DNA of 16,453 nt. Source: Gammaproteobacteria bacterium (GTDB lineage: Bacteria; Pseudomonadota; Gammaproteobacteria; Chromatiales; Chromatiaceae). Below are positions 7,377 through 14,898 of this stretch, piece by piece. Within the stretch, counting starts at the first letter, position 1. Each line of letters begins with the position of its first letter. The stretch lies in the NCBI GenBank assembly GCA_029287695.1, contig JARFQQ010000207.1, positions 1 to 16,453 on the forward strand, read 5' to 3'. The translations under genes and the position numbers were made by a program. The notes under the pieces were generated by a model that was not told where the DNA came from, ran no database searches, and saw only the letters and a program-made list of their open reading frames with translations.

Positions 7377-7390
7377 AAAACAGGGATAAT
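7363..7390 (+). promoter_or_regulatory. Candidate sigma-70 promoter for the kdsC-lpt genes
   Basis: TTGATG at 7363-7368 and GATAAT at 7385-7390 are 16 bases apart. The -35 element overlaps the last codons of the macrodomain gene. The -10 matches consensus at five of six positions and lies 41 bases before the kdsC start. This is a pattern match in a 55-base gap. Confidence 0.38.
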
Positions 7391-7431
7391 GTCAGCAATG
7401 ACACCGGCACAGCATTCAGAGTCAGGAACAG

Positions 7432-7956
7432 ATGCAGGACCTCGATAACAAAGCCGCCCAGATCAGGCTCGTCATTTTCGACGTCGATGGCGTCCTCACT
7501 GATGGCAGTCTCTACCTTGGCGACGACGGGCAGGAGTACAAGGCTTTTCACTCCAAGGACGGCCACGGCATGGTGATGCTGCAGGAGAGTGGCGTCCGGA
7601 TCGCCATCATCACCGGCAGGACCTCCGAAGTCGTGAGCATACGCATGAAGAGTCTCGGCATCGCACATGTTTTCCAGGGCAAGCGCGACAAGAAGCCGGC
7701 CTATGAGGAACTCAAGCAGGTGACAGGGTTCAGCGACGCGCAGATCGCCTATGTCGGTGACGATGTCGTCGATCTGCCAGTCATGTCCAGAGTCGGGCTC
7801 GCGATCGCTGTCAACGATGCTCACCCGCTGGTCAAGCAGCATGCGCACTGGACGACACCCTCGGGTGGCGGCCGCGGCGCCGCGCGCGATGTCTGCGAAA
7901 TGCTCATGCAGGCCCAGGGAACACTGGAGACAAGGCTCAACAGCTATCTTGCATGA
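7432..7956 (+). CDS. kdsC: 3-deoxy-D-manno-octulosonate 8-phosphate phosphatase
   Basis: The 174-residue HAD-family phosphatase converts Kdo 8-phosphate to Kdo, the inner-core sugar of lipopolysaccharide. HAD motifs are present: FDVDGVLTDG with nucleophile D17 and acid/base D19, T61 in IITGRTS, and GDDVVDLPVM (109-118) with metal-binding aspartates. The C-terminal GGGRGAARD stretch is typical of KdsC, which works as a tetramer without a cap domain. AGGAAC precedes the ATG at 7432. In many gammaproteobacteria kdsD (arabinose 5-phosphate isomerase) lies directly upstream; here a macrodomain gene does. The stop overlaps lptC as ATGA, linking Kdo synthesis to lipopolysaccharide export. Confidence 0.95.
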   Translation: MQDLDNKAAQIRLVIFDVDGVLTDGSLYLGDDGQEYKAFHSKDGHGMVMLQESGVRIAIITGRTSEVVSIRMKSLGIAHVFQGKRDKKPAYEELKQVTGFSDAQIAYVGDDVVDLPVMSRVGLAIAVNDAHPLVKQHAHWTTPSGGGRGAARDVCEMLMQAQGTLETRLNSYLA

Positions 7957-8522
7957 AGGAAATCGTCACCACTGTTGCGACAATCGGGCTGATTTTGGCC
8001 ATCACGCTGTTCCTGAATGTGCTCGAGCATTCCGAACCGCAGACCGCCCGCACAGAACCCGGCACCGGCGAGCCACAACCGGATGTTCAGATTCGTAATG
8101 CGACCATGCTCAAGACAGACGATTTCGGCTATCACAAATACTATCTGCATGCCGAGCGCATCAAGCATTACCTGCAGCGCTCAACCGAACTCGAAGACCT
8201 GCGGATGATGGTGAGCTCTTCCAGCGATGCTTCAGACTGGCTACTCACCGCCGAGGCGGGATGGATGGATGCTTCGAGCAAGCAATTGCTGCTACATGGC
8301 GAGGTGCTGGTGCACCAGCGGAAAGAGGGCAGCGAGGATGTTACCGGCCTGACACGCGATATGATTGTCGACTATGCCAACAGCCTCGCCTACTCCAACT
8401 CGTCCGCAACACTTCTCAACGGACAAAACATGACGAGCGGAACAGGGCTTGCGATCAATTTCACCAGGCCGGGCAGGATCAGCCTGCTCTCGCGCGTGAG
8501 CGGAACCCATGTTTTCGAGTAG
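7953..8522 (+). CDS. lptC: Lipopolysaccharide export protein LptC
   Basis: The 189-residue protein is bitopic. One N-terminal membrane helix (about residues 5-22) is followed by a periplasmic domain with the DFGYHKYYLHAERIKHY stretch typical of the LptC beta-jellyroll start. LptC joins the LptBFG ATP-driven extractor in the inner membrane and passes lipopolysaccharide to LptA. Length matches the family (E. coli 191). Sequence conservation in LptC is low, so the call rests on the helix plus domain pattern, the length and the position between kdsC and lptA. It overlaps kdsC by 4 bases and lptA by 14 bases. Confidence 0.92.
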   Translation: MKEIVTTVATIGLILAITLFLNVLEHSEPQTARTEPGTGEPQPDVQIRNATMLKTDDFGYHKYYLHAERIKHYLQRSTELEDLRMMVSSSSDASDWLLTAEAGWMDASSKQLLLHGEVLVHQRKEGSEDVTGLTRDMIVDYANSLAYSNSSATLLNGQNMTSGTGLAINFTRPGRISLLSRVSGTHVFE

Positions 8523-9195
8523 GCTGATCGCTCCCCTCCTCTTGCTGATACCGTTGCTGTCAGTCGCGAACGAAAAAAATGCCGTGCGAGTCGAAGCAGA
8601 CAATGTCGTCCATGATGAAGCCACGGGCAGAATCACCTACACAGGGAATGTCATTGTCACCCGCGAAGGCATGGAGCTGTTGTCGGATAACCTTGTCATC
8701 AGGCGCGACGATGAAACCGGTGAAGGCATCATCACCGCCTCCGGCGAGCCGCTGAAGTTCATGAACAGCGGCGAGGAACAGACCGTGCGCGGCGATGCCT
8801 CAACCGCCATCTACCGGGTCGACAGCAGGCAACTCGAACTGCAGGGGACGCCAATGAACTTCGAGTCCGTCAATGCGCAGGGCGAGAAATTGCAGGGCAG
8901 CGCCACAGAGGCACACTACGACATGGAGTCCTCCCGCCTGCAGATGTCCGGATCACCCGTGCGTTTCAGGCAGACCCCGACCGGTGATGACAAGCCGATC
9001 ACCGGTACCTCGAGCAATGCCGATTATGACATGGAGCGCAAGCTGCTCGTGCTCAGCGGTAACGCAATCCTTCAGCAGGAAGGCAATACTGTCAGGAACG
9101 ACCGGATTGTCTTCAACCTCAAGGAGTCTGTCATCACGGCCGGCGCCAGGGCCAACGCCAAAGAGCGTGTTGAAACCCTGCTGGAGCTGGAGTAG
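8509..9195 (+). CDS. lptA: Lipopolysaccharide transport periplasmic protein LptA
   Basis: The 228-residue protein has a signal peptide (cleavage predicted after about residue 20, SVA/N) and an OstA-type beta-jellyroll: VRVEADNVVHDEATGRITYTG, then repeated strands with DNLVIRRDD, GDASTAIYR and NDRIVFNLKE. LptA forms the periplasmic bridge that carries lipopolysaccharide from LptC to LptD. At 228 residues it is longer than E. coli LptA (185); the extra length fits about two more strand repeats in the middle (residues about 110-165), which could lengthen one bridge unit. That reading is inference. Its start overlaps the end of lptC by 14 bases, so translation is probably coupled. LptB starts 4 bases after its stop. 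Confidence 0.94.
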   Translation: MFSSRLIAPLLLLIPLLSVANEKNAVRVEADNVVHDEATGRITYTGNVIVTREGMELLSDNLVIRRDDETGEGIITASGEPLKFMNSGEEQTVRGDASTAIYRVDSRQLELQGTPMNFESVNAQGEKLQGSATEAHYDMESSRLQMSGSPVRFRQTPTGDDKPITGTSSNADYDMERKLLVLSGNAILQQEGNTVRNDRIVFNLKESVITAGARANAKERVETLLELE

Positions 9196-9199
9196 CACC

Positions 9200-9925
9200 T
9201 TGGGAACCCTCTCTGCAACCTCCCTCGTCAAGCGTTACGGCAAGCGAACTGTCGTCAAGGACGTATCCATCGAGGTGACGCGTGGAGAAGTGGTCGGCCT
9301 GCTCGGGCCCAACGGCGCCGGCAAGACGACAAGCTTCTACATGATCGTCGGACTTGTGCCAGCCGAAGAGGGCGTCGTCATGCTCAACGACGAAGAGATC
9401 ACGCACCTGCCAATGCATGTCAGGGCACGCCGGGGAATCGGCTACCTGGCACAGGAGCCTTCCGTTTTCCGGCGACTCAGCGTTGAAGACAACCTGATGG
9501 CAATTCTTGAAACACGCAAGGAGCTTGAAAAATCACAGCAGCAGGAACTGTGCGACGATCTGCTGCGTCAGTTTGGACTCAGCGCCCTGCGTGAATCACT
9601 CGCCATGCGGCTCTCGGGCGGGGAACGCCGGCGCCTGGAAATCGCCCGCTCCCTCACCATGGAGCCGGCCTTTATCCTTCTGGACGAGCCTTTTGCGGGA
9701 ATCGACCCCCTCTCGATCGCCGACATCCAGTCGATCATCAAACAGCTGGCTTCGGAAGGAATCGGAATCCTGATTACCGACCACAATGTGCGTGAGACTC
9801 TGGGGATTTGCGATCGCGGCTACATTATCAGTAACGGCGAGGTGCTGGCGGAGGGGGAACCGCAAATGCTGCTTGATAACCCCGATGTGCGTGACGTCTA
9901 TCTCGGGCACGACTTCCGCATGTAA
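9200..9925 (+). CDS. lptB: Lipopolysaccharide export ATP-binding protein LptB
   Basis: The 241-residue ABC ATPase powers lipopolysaccharide extraction with LptF and LptG, which are not in this window. Walker A is GPNGAGKT (36-43), the Q-loop segment is YLAQEPSVFRRLSVEDN, the signature is LSGGERRR, Walker B is FILLDEPFAG, and the switch histidine is in ITDHNVRET. These are the classic LptB forms, and the length equals that of E. coli LptB. The frame is open far upstream through lptA, but homology starts at GTLSATSLVKRYG. The best start is a TTG at 9200, preceded by GGAG seven bases before it; no ATG or GTG lies near. A TTG start 4 bases after the lptA stop suggests modest, coupled translation. 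Confidence 0.95.
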   Translation: MGTLSATSLVKRYGKRTVVKDVSIEVTRGEVVGLLGPNGAGKTTSFYMIVGLVPAEEGVVMLNDEEITHLPMHVRARRGIGYLAQEPSVFRRLSVEDNLMAILETRKELEKSQQQELCDDLLRQFGLSALRESLAMRLSGGERRRLEIARSLTMEPAFILLDEPFAGIDPLSIADIQSIIKQLASEGIGILITDHNVRETLGICDRGYIISNGEVLAEGEPQMLLDNPDVRDVYLGHDFRM

Positions 9926-9985
9926 CAAGGCATTTAATTCATATAATCAACAGATTAGGCTACAAATCCTCATTTCTTCCCTTGC

Positions 9986-10018
9986 CGCGACGGGTTGCGC
10001 TGCATCAACCCGGCAGGC
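9986..10018 (+). other. Imperfect hairpin between lptB and rpoN
   Basis: GGGTT and AACCC flank the loop GCGCTGCATC, and outer bases (CTTGCC with GGCAGG) can pair around a 5-base bulge. There is no T-run behind it, so it is not a convincing terminator. It lies in the 175-base gap before rpoN. I see no gene in that gap. Confidence 0.25.
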
Positions 10019-10027
10019 CTTGGCACG

Positions 10028-10056
10028 TTAGCAAAAGTGTCATGATGCGCTAGAAT
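10028..10056 (+). promoter_or_regulatory. Candidate sigma-70 promoter for rpoN
   Basis: TTAGCA at 10028-10033 and TAGAAT at 10051-10056 are 17 bases apart, with four and five consensus matches. Transcription would start near 10063, about 38 bases before the rpoN GTG. The location in the only sizeable gap of the lpt-rpoN cluster supports it; it is otherwise a pattern match. Confidence 0.4.
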
Positions 10057-10100
10057 GGGACAAACAGTAGTGTTAGACAGATTCATCAACAAGAGCCATT

Positions 10101-11528
10101 GTGAAGCAAAGTCTTCAATTCCGTCTTGGTCAGCAGCTGACCATGACTCCACAGCTTCAGCAAGCTGTCAGACTGCTGCAACTTTCCACCCTGGAGCTCA
10201 ACACTGAAATCCAGCAGGCACTGGAAGGCAATCTCATGCTCGAGGTTGACGAACCATCCGAAAACGGCACCACTGGCGAGAGTGATCAGCCGGAGAACCC
10301 TGACAACACGACACTGATGAAGGAGACCATCCCTGAAGAGCTCCCGGTCGATGCCGAGTGGTCGTCCATCTATGAAAGCGCACCCTACCGGAACGCGGCG
10401 CCATCCGACGAAGACTACGACATGATGGCTTCGACGGCTGCAACCACAACGCTGCGCGACCACCTGCGCTGGCAGACCTGTCTCGCCTCCTTCGATAGAC
10501 GGCAACAGGCTGTTGCCGAGGCCATCATCGAGGGAATCAATGACACCGGCTACTTTACGGGTGATCTCGAGGATCTCGCGGCCGGATTCGCAGATGATGC
10601 CGTCAACACGGAGCTCGCCCGGGAAGTGCTGGAGACCATCCAGACTTTCGATCCCGCAGGTGTCGGTGCGCGCGACCTGCAGGAGTGCCTGCTTGTCCAG
10701 CTACAGCAGCTGCCAGCTGCAACACCACACAGATCAGGCGCTCTGCGTATCGTTCGTGATTATTTCGAAGCCTTGAGCAAAAGAAATCTTGCACTGCTCA
10801 AACTTCGCAGCGGCCTTGACAACGACGAGCTGAAACAGGCGCTGGAACTCGTCAGACACTGCTCTCCACGCCCCGGCGAGAATTTCTCCACTGGCGATAA
10901 CCACTACGTCACCCCGGATGTCGTCGTACGCAAGCATAATGGCCGCTGGCTCGTGGAGGCCAACCCGGAAACGCTGCCAAAACTGCGGATCAACAGTTAC
11001 TATTCAAGCCTGATCAAGCGCGGTGACCAGAGCCACGACAACCAGATGATGCGCGATCACCTGCAGGAGGCACGCTGGCTGCTCAAGAGCCTGCACAGCC
11101 GGCAGGAAACACTGCTGCGCGTTGCGCACAGGATCATCGAACACCAGAAGGCCTTTCTCGAGCACGGGCCCGAAGCGATGAAACCGCTGGTCATGCGCGA
11201 AATTGCCGAGGAGCTCGAGCTGCACGAATCCACGATCTCGCGTGCGGCGACCAACAAGTACCTGCTGACGCCCCAGGGGGTCTTTGAGTTCAAGTACTTT
11301 TTCTCGAGCCATGTCGGTTCCGAGGATGGGGACAACCACTCGTCGACGGCCATTCGCGCACGCATCCGCAAAATGATCCAGGACGAACAGACCGGGAAAC
11401 CGCTCAGTGACAACAAGATTACCGCCCTGCTGAAGAAGGAGGGTATTTCCGTTGCCCGGCGTACCGTGGCAAAGTACCGCGAGTCGATGTCCATCCCGTC
11501 ATCGAGCGAGCGGAAACGTATGATCTGA
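10101..11528 (+). CDS. rpoN: RNA polymerase sigma-54 factor
   Basis: The 475-residue protein directs RNA polymerase to -24/-12 promoters, which need enhancer-binding ATPases to open. Region I is the Q- and L-rich start (LRMTP-like segment reads LTMTPQLQQAVRLLQLS). An acidic region II follows at about residues 49-110. The core-binding domain, the HTH (REIAEELELHESTISRA) and the C-terminal RpoN box ARRTVAKYRE (452-461) complete the family order. Near the end of region I the usual NPLLE-type motif reads NLMLE. Length is like E. coli RpoN (477). The start is a GTG at 10101, preceded by AAGAG; the region I sequence begins immediately after it. The lpt-rpoN-hpf-ptsN order is conserved in proteobacteria. 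Confidence 0.97.
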   Translation: MKQSLQFRLGQQLTMTPQLQQAVRLLQLSTLELNTEIQQALEGNLMLEVDEPSENGTTGESDQPENPDNTTLMKETIPEELPVDAEWSSIYESAPYRNAAPSDEDYDMMASTAATTTLRDHLRWQTCLASFDRRQQAVAEAIIEGINDTGYFTGDLEDLAAGFADDAVNTELAREVLETIQTFDPAGVGARDLQECLLVQLQQLPAATPHRSGALRIVRDYFEALSKRNLALLKLRSGLDNDELKQALELVRHCSPRPGENFSTGDNHYVTPDVVVRKHNGRWLVEANPETLPKLRINSYYSSLIKRGDQSHDNQMMRDHLQEARWLLKSLHSRQETLLRVAHRIIEHQKAFLEHGPEAMKPLVMREIAEELELHESTISRAATNKYLLTPQGVFEFKYFFSSHVGSEDGDNHSSTAIRARIRKMIQDEQTGKPLSDNKITALLKKEGISVARRTVAKYRESMSIPSSSERKRMI

Positions 11529-11554
11529 TTAACATCAATAAAGAGGAGCAACAC

Positions 11555-11845
11555 ATGCAAGTCAATCTCACAGCTCGTCACATGGACCTCACCGACTCGA
11601 TCCGCAATTACGTCAATGAAAAATTCGGTAAACTGGAGCGACACTTCGACCACGTTACCAACGTCAACGTGATCCTCAGCATCGAAAAGACCCGCCAGAT
11701 GGCGGAGGCCAATTTTCATGTCAGCGGACAGGATATCTTTGCGGATACAGAGCACGAGGACATGTATGCGGCGATTGACGGGCTGGTGGACAAGCTCGAT
11801 CGTCAACTCCTGAAATACAAGGAAAAAATCCAGAGTCACCGTTAA
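11555..11845 (+). CDS. hpf: Ribosome hibernation-promoting factor, short form
   Basis: The 96-residue protein belongs to the HPF/YfiA family, which binds the 30S decoding region in stationary phase and helps form inactive ribosome dimers. It starts with MQVNLTARHMDLTDSIRNYV, continues with KLERHFDH and the basic-acidic strand pattern, and ends with the helix DGLVDKLDRQLLKYKEKI. It lacks the C-terminal dimerisation domain of long HPF, so it is the short type that would work with a factor such as RMF. A very strong ribosome binding site, AAAGAGGAG, precedes the ATG, stronger than its neighbours'. Its stop shares one base with the ptsN start (TAATG). Confidence 0.95.
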   Translation: MQVNLTARHMDLTDSIRNYVNEKFGKLERHFDHVTNVNVILSIEKTRQMAEANFHVSGQDIFADTEHEDMYAAIDGLVDKLDRQLLKYKEKIQSHR

Positions 11846-12312
11846 TGACTATCCCTCCCAATCTGCTGGAAGAGAGGCGCATCCTCATCGATGCGCGCCT
11901 CTCGACCAGGTCGATGGTCCTCGAGGCAATCGCCGGAATGTTTGCCGACAGCGAAATCTCCGGCGAAGCGATCGAGGAAAAGCTTCTCGAGCGTGAAGAG
12001 CTTGGCAGCACGGGGATCGGCTTCGGCGTTGCAATTCCGCATGCCCGGCTCAAGGACCTCCAATCGACACGCGCCGCATTCGTAAAGACACGGGATGCCG
12101 TCGATTTCAATGCCCCTGACGAAACATCCGTCGACCTGATCTTCGCCCTGCTGGTCCCGGAAGGATCCAACGAGGACTACCTCCGCCTGCTGGCAAACCT
12201 GGCGCGATTCTTTTCCGAGGCGGAAAACCGGGAACTTTTGCGCAATGCCGGGTCGGCTGAAGAGGTGATCAACATAATCGGCCGTTCGGAAGCCCGGCGC
12301 CAGAGCGCATGA
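11845..12312 (+). CDS. ptsN: Nitrogen-regulatory PTS protein EIIA-Ntr
   Basis: The 155-residue protein is the EIIA of the nitrogen PTS. It accepts phosphate on a histidine from an HPr/NPr protein, and its phosphorylation state controls partners such as potassium transporters and sensor kinases in species studied. The active site is H66 in GVAIPHARL, preceded by the family stretch LLEREELGSTGIGFG. Other PTS EIIA type-2 features are the FALLVPE strand and the LRLLANLARFF helix. It is cytoplasmic and not linked to any EIIB or EIIC here, which supports a purely regulatory role. It overlaps hpf by one base and hprK by four (ATGA). Confidence 0.95.
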   Translation: MTIPPNLLEERRILIDARLSTRSMVLEAIAGMFADSEISGEAIEEKLLEREELGSTGIGFGVAIPHARLKDLQSTRAAFVKTRDAVDFNAPDETSVDLIFALLVPEGSNEDYLRLLANLARFFSEAENRELLRNAGSAEEVINIIGRSEARRQSA

Positions 12313-13274
12313 GCAGTACGGTTGGCGGGTTTATCGCCGAGGTCAGCAAACGGCTCGACCTCACGTGGGTTGCAGGTTTCGAGGGCAGCAGCCATCACTT
12401 CACCGACAACGAGAATGAAACCAGCGGCCAGACGCTCGTCGGCCCGCTGAACCTCATCCATCCGAACCGTATCCAGATTATCGGTCACACCGAGATCGCC
12501 TACATCAACAGCCTTCTGAGGACGACGCGCAAGGATACGATTCACCAGCTTTTCAATGGCTACCCGGCAATCGTAATCTGTACCAATGATATCGAGGTGC
12601 CTGGCGACCTGATTGATGTCGCAAACGACACCTCCACCCCCCTCTTGAGAACGCAACACAGCGATCAGCGCGTGCTCAACAACCTGCAATACTATCTCTC
12701 GCAGGAGCTGGCAGAACGGGAAACCATCCATGGTGTTTTCATGGAGGTGCTCGGACTGGGCATCCTGCTCACAGGCACGGCAGCCTCGGGCAAGAGCGAA
12801 CTGGCCCTCGAGCTGCTCAATCGCGGTCACCGTCTGATCGCCGACGATGCGCCTGAATTCGCCCGCATAGCCCCCGATATCGTGACAGGGAGCTGCCCGC
12901 CGCTCTTGCAGGATTTCATCGAGGTTCGCGGTCTTGGCCTGCTCAACGTTCGCCGCATGTTTGGTGATACCGCCATCAAGCGTGGAAAATATCTCCGGCT
13001 CATCGTCCACCTGGCACAGTTCGACAACAGCGAGCTCGCTGCGATGGACCGTCTCGCCGGCGTCACCACGTCGCGCACCGTGCTTGGTCTCAAGATACCC
13101 CAGGTGACGGTACCGATCGCTCCCGGGCGCAATATGGCCGTACTTGTCGAGACAGCAGTCCGCCACTACCTCTTGCGCCTCCAGGGCTATGATGCCAGCG
13201 AGGATTTCATCGAACGGCAGCGCACTGCCATCGAAAACGCCAGTCCGGTGTCACCCGGCAATGCCGGGACCTGA
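12309..13274 (+). CDS. hprK: HPr kinase/phosphorylase
   Basis: The 321-residue bifunctional enzyme adds phosphate to, or removes it from, Ser46 of HPr. The N-terminal domain (to about residue 130) has the family stretch RTTRKDTIHQLF. The kinase domain has H141 in HGVFMEVLGLG, Walker A GTAASGKSE (156-164), the acidic pair D179-D180 in ADDAPEF, and the signature EVRGLGLLNVRRMFG (205-219). The usual G(D/E)SGxGKSE P-loop reads GTAASGKSE, which keeps Gly, Lys and Ser but loses the acidic residue after the first Gly. Family knowledge: in proteobacteria HprK is found with incomplete PTS sets and is thought to control regulation, not sugar import. Its likely substrate, an HPr with Ser46, is encoded at 14608. 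Confidence 0.94.
   Translation: MSSTVGGFIAEVSKRLDLTWVAGFEGSSHHFTDNENETSGQTLVGPLNLIHPNRIQIIGHTEIAYINSLLRTTRKDTIHQLFNGYPAIVICTNDIEVPGDLIDVANDTSTPLLRTQHSDQRVLNNLQYYLSQELAERETIHGVFMEVLGLGILLTGTAASGKSELALELLNRGHRLIADDAPEFARIAPDIVTGSCPPLLQDFIEVRGLGLLNVRRMFGDTAIKRGKYLRLIVHLAQFDNSELAAMDRLAGVTTSRTVLGLKIPQVTVPIAPGRNMAVLVETAVRHYLLRLQGYDASEDFIERQRTAIENASPVSPGNAGT
13254..13268. repeat. Inverted repeat at the end of hprK
   Basis: CCCGGC and GCCGGG pair perfectly around AAT. The hairpin ends four bases before the stop codon of hprK. No T-run follows, so it is not a standard terminator; it could stabilise the 3' end of the upstream mRNA. Confidence 0.3.
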
Positions 13275-13356
13275 CAGGCGCATGCACAACCCCGCCCTGT
13301 CATTCCATGCCAGACTGCTCTAAGGTGATGCCAAATTGCCATATCAGGTTTAACCC

Positions 13357-14223
13357 ATGAGACTCATCGTGGTTACCGGACTCTCCGGTTCCGGCAAATC
13401 CGTGGCGCTGCATGCCCTCGAGGATGCCGGCTACTACTGCATCGACAACCTGCCGGTTTCCCTTCTGCCCGCGCTGACAGGGGAGCTTCTGGGCAATGAC
13501 AGACTCTACAACCAGGATGTTGCCATCGGTATCGATGTCAGGACAGCAACCGCCGGCATCGATATCCTGCCGCCCGTCATCGAGGGCCTCAAGCGGGACG
13601 GGATAGACTGCACCATCCTGTTTCTCGAAGCCGAAGACCGTGTAATCCTTCAACGCTACAGTGAAACACGCAGAAAGCACCCGCTCTCGGACAGGGAACA
13701 CACCCTCACCGAGGCTGTGCTCGATGAGCGCAAGCGCATGCGGCCTATTCGCCAGGCCGCAGACCTGCTGATCGATACCAGTCGCACAAGCCTGCATCAG
13801 CTGCGCCGGCAGATTCGGCGCAAGATTGCACAAATCCCCGAGGAACTGCAGATCGAGATACAGTCTTTCGGCTACAAATACGGCCTGCCCCAGGATGCCG
13901 ACCTTGTTTTCGATGCGCGCCTGCTACCGAACCCCTACTGGCGCACGGAGCTGCGCCCGCTGACCGGCAGGGACGAGGAGGTAGAGGCCTTTCTCGCGGA
14001 TGAGCCCGCCACCGGTACCTACCTCGGCGAGGTCGAGGAGGTGCTTCATTCATGGATCCCGGGTTACCGTAACGAGGGCCGCTCCTACCTGACCGTGGCG
14101 ATCGGGTGCACTGGCGGACAGCACAGATCCGTCTATCTCGTCGAGCAGATCGCCGAGAGGCTGTCGCAAAAGGGATACAATTGCCTTATCAACCACCGGG
14201 AACTCGCCACTGCCAATGCCTGA
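13357..14223 (+). CDS. rapZ: RNase adapter / nucleotide-binding protein RapZ
   Basis: The 288-residue protein has a P-loop domain with Walker A GLSGSGKS (8-15), the GIDVRT segment and the stretch FLEAEDRVILQRYSETRRKHPL. A C-terminal domain follows, with FGYKYGLPQDADLVFDAR, LPNPYW and GCTGGQHRSVYLVEQI. In E. coli RapZ guides RNase E to the small RNA GlmZ and so tunes glucosamine 6-phosphate synthesis. The E. coli RNA-binding residues Lys270 and the KRK tail are not kept here: the end reads NHRELATANA and Tyr stands at the Lys270 place, so the GlmZ role may not apply. An 82-base gap separates it from hprK. Its end overlaps the EIIA gene by 8 bases. Confidence 0.95.
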   Translation: MRLIVVTGLSGSGKSVALHALEDAGYYCIDNLPVSLLPALTGELLGNDRLYNQDVAIGIDVRTATAGIDILPPVIEGLKRDGIDCTILFLEAEDRVILQRYSETRRKHPLSDREHTLTEAVLDERKRMRPIRQAADLLIDTSRTSLHQLRRQIRRKIAQIPEELQIEIQSFGYKYGLPQDADLVFDARLLPNPYWRTELRPLTGRDEEVEAFLADEPATGTYLGEVEEVLHSWIPGYRNEGRSYLTVAIGCTGGQHRSVYLVEQIAERLSQKGYNCLINHRELATANA

Positions 14224-14605
14224 TTGCAGTCTCATTGTTGTCGCCCACGCCCCCCTCGCGGGTTCTCTCGTGTCTGTCGCGACCCGGATTCTGCACGATA
14301 CCGGCCCGCTCAAGGCATTCGATATCGATCTCGACTGTGACAGTGATGACATGACCCGGAAACTGCTCGCAGAACTCGTGAACAGCGATCAGGGTAACGG
14401 TGTACTGATGTTGTGTGACCTCAAGGGTGCCACACCGGGAAATATCGCCACGCGCGCGCATCTGCAACATGCCGAGAGCAGCCTGGTATTCGGCGTCAAT
14501 CTGCCCATGCTCCTGCGAGGCGTCAACTACATGCATCAACACCATGCCGGGGTGGCAAAGGCTGCAACCGAAGGCGCCTGCAACTGCATCATCATGGCTG
14601 ACTGA
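14216..14605 (+). CDS. Mannose-type PTS EIIA protein
   Basis: The 129-residue protein is a lone EIIA of the mannose family. The expected phosphorylated histidine is H11 in IVVAHAPLAGSL. The stretch LMLCDLKGATPGNIATR (residues about 64-80) and NLPMLLRGVNY match the family's core. Stand-alone copies of this protein next to rapZ and ptsH are common in beta- and some gammaproteobacteria, sometimes named PtsA or ManX-like, and are thought to be regulatory because no EIIB, EIIC or EIID is present. The start overlaps rapZ by 8 bases, so translation is probably coupled. The HPr gene begins 2 bases after its stop. Confidence 0.92.
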   Translation: MPDCSLIVVAHAPLAGSLVSVATRILHDTGPLKAFDIDLDCDSDDMTRKLLAELVNSDQGNGVLMLCDLKGATPGNIATRAHLQHAESSLVFGVNLPMLLRGVNYMHQHHAGVAKAATEGACNCIIMAD

Positions 14606-14607
14606 AC

Positions 14608-14877
14608 ATGACCGGGAGAGACATCACCATCATCAACAAACTCGGTCTGCATGCGCGTGCGGCCAGCAAGTTTGTCACCGTCGCCAACGGTTACAGCGCC
14701 GAGATCCATGTCAGGAAAGACGCGCAACGCGTCAATGCAAAGAGCATCATGGGTGTCATGATGCTGGCTGCCTCGCAAGGCACCGGTATCCGGATCGAGG
14801 CCGAGGGCAAGGATGCAGAAGCGGCAATCGACGCCCTGGAGGAGCTCGTTAACAACAGGTTCGGCGAGCCGGAGTAG
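14608..14877 (+). CDS. ptsH: Phosphocarrier protein HPr
   Basis: The 89-residue protein carries phosphate from enzyme I to EIIA proteins. H15 in KLGLHARAA is the EI-dependent site. S46 in AKSIMGVMML is the regulatory serine that HprK would modify, so both forms of control are possible, matching the hprK gene 1.3 kb upstream. The probable partners EIIA-Man and EIIA-Ntr are both encoded close by. No clear Shine-Dalgarno sequence is visible, and the start lies 2 bases after the preceding stop, which suggests coupling. The usual next gene, enzyme I (ptsI), is absent: 180 bases later mgtE begins. The protein could equally be called NPr (ptsO); the Ser46 region and hprK favour HPr. Confidence 0.93.
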   Translation: MTGRDITIINKLGLHARAASKFVTVANGYSAEIHVRKDAQRVNAKSIMGVMMLAASQGTGIRIEAEGKDAEAAIDALEELVNNRFGEPE

Positions 14878-14898
14878 GAGGCAGGCCGGACCATACAA

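Noticed and set aside
9942..9947. Perfect TATAAT after lptB
   Set aside because: No -35-like hexamer is found at a suitable distance, and the sequence around it is AT-rich by chance; the TTAGCA/TAGAAT pair nearer rpoN is better.
10019..10036. TTGGCACG followed by TTAGCAAAA before rpoN, resembling a sigma-54 -24/-12 promoter and suggesting autoregulation
   Set aside because: Only 7 bases separate the GG and GC dinucleotides, while sigma-54 promoters need 10. A sigma-70 reading of overlapping bases fits better.
12177..13166. Long open frame (329 codons) antisense to ptsN and hprK
   Set aside because: hprK and ptsN have complete family motifs on the plus strand; the antisense frame has no recognisable domain and is a by-product of codon bias.
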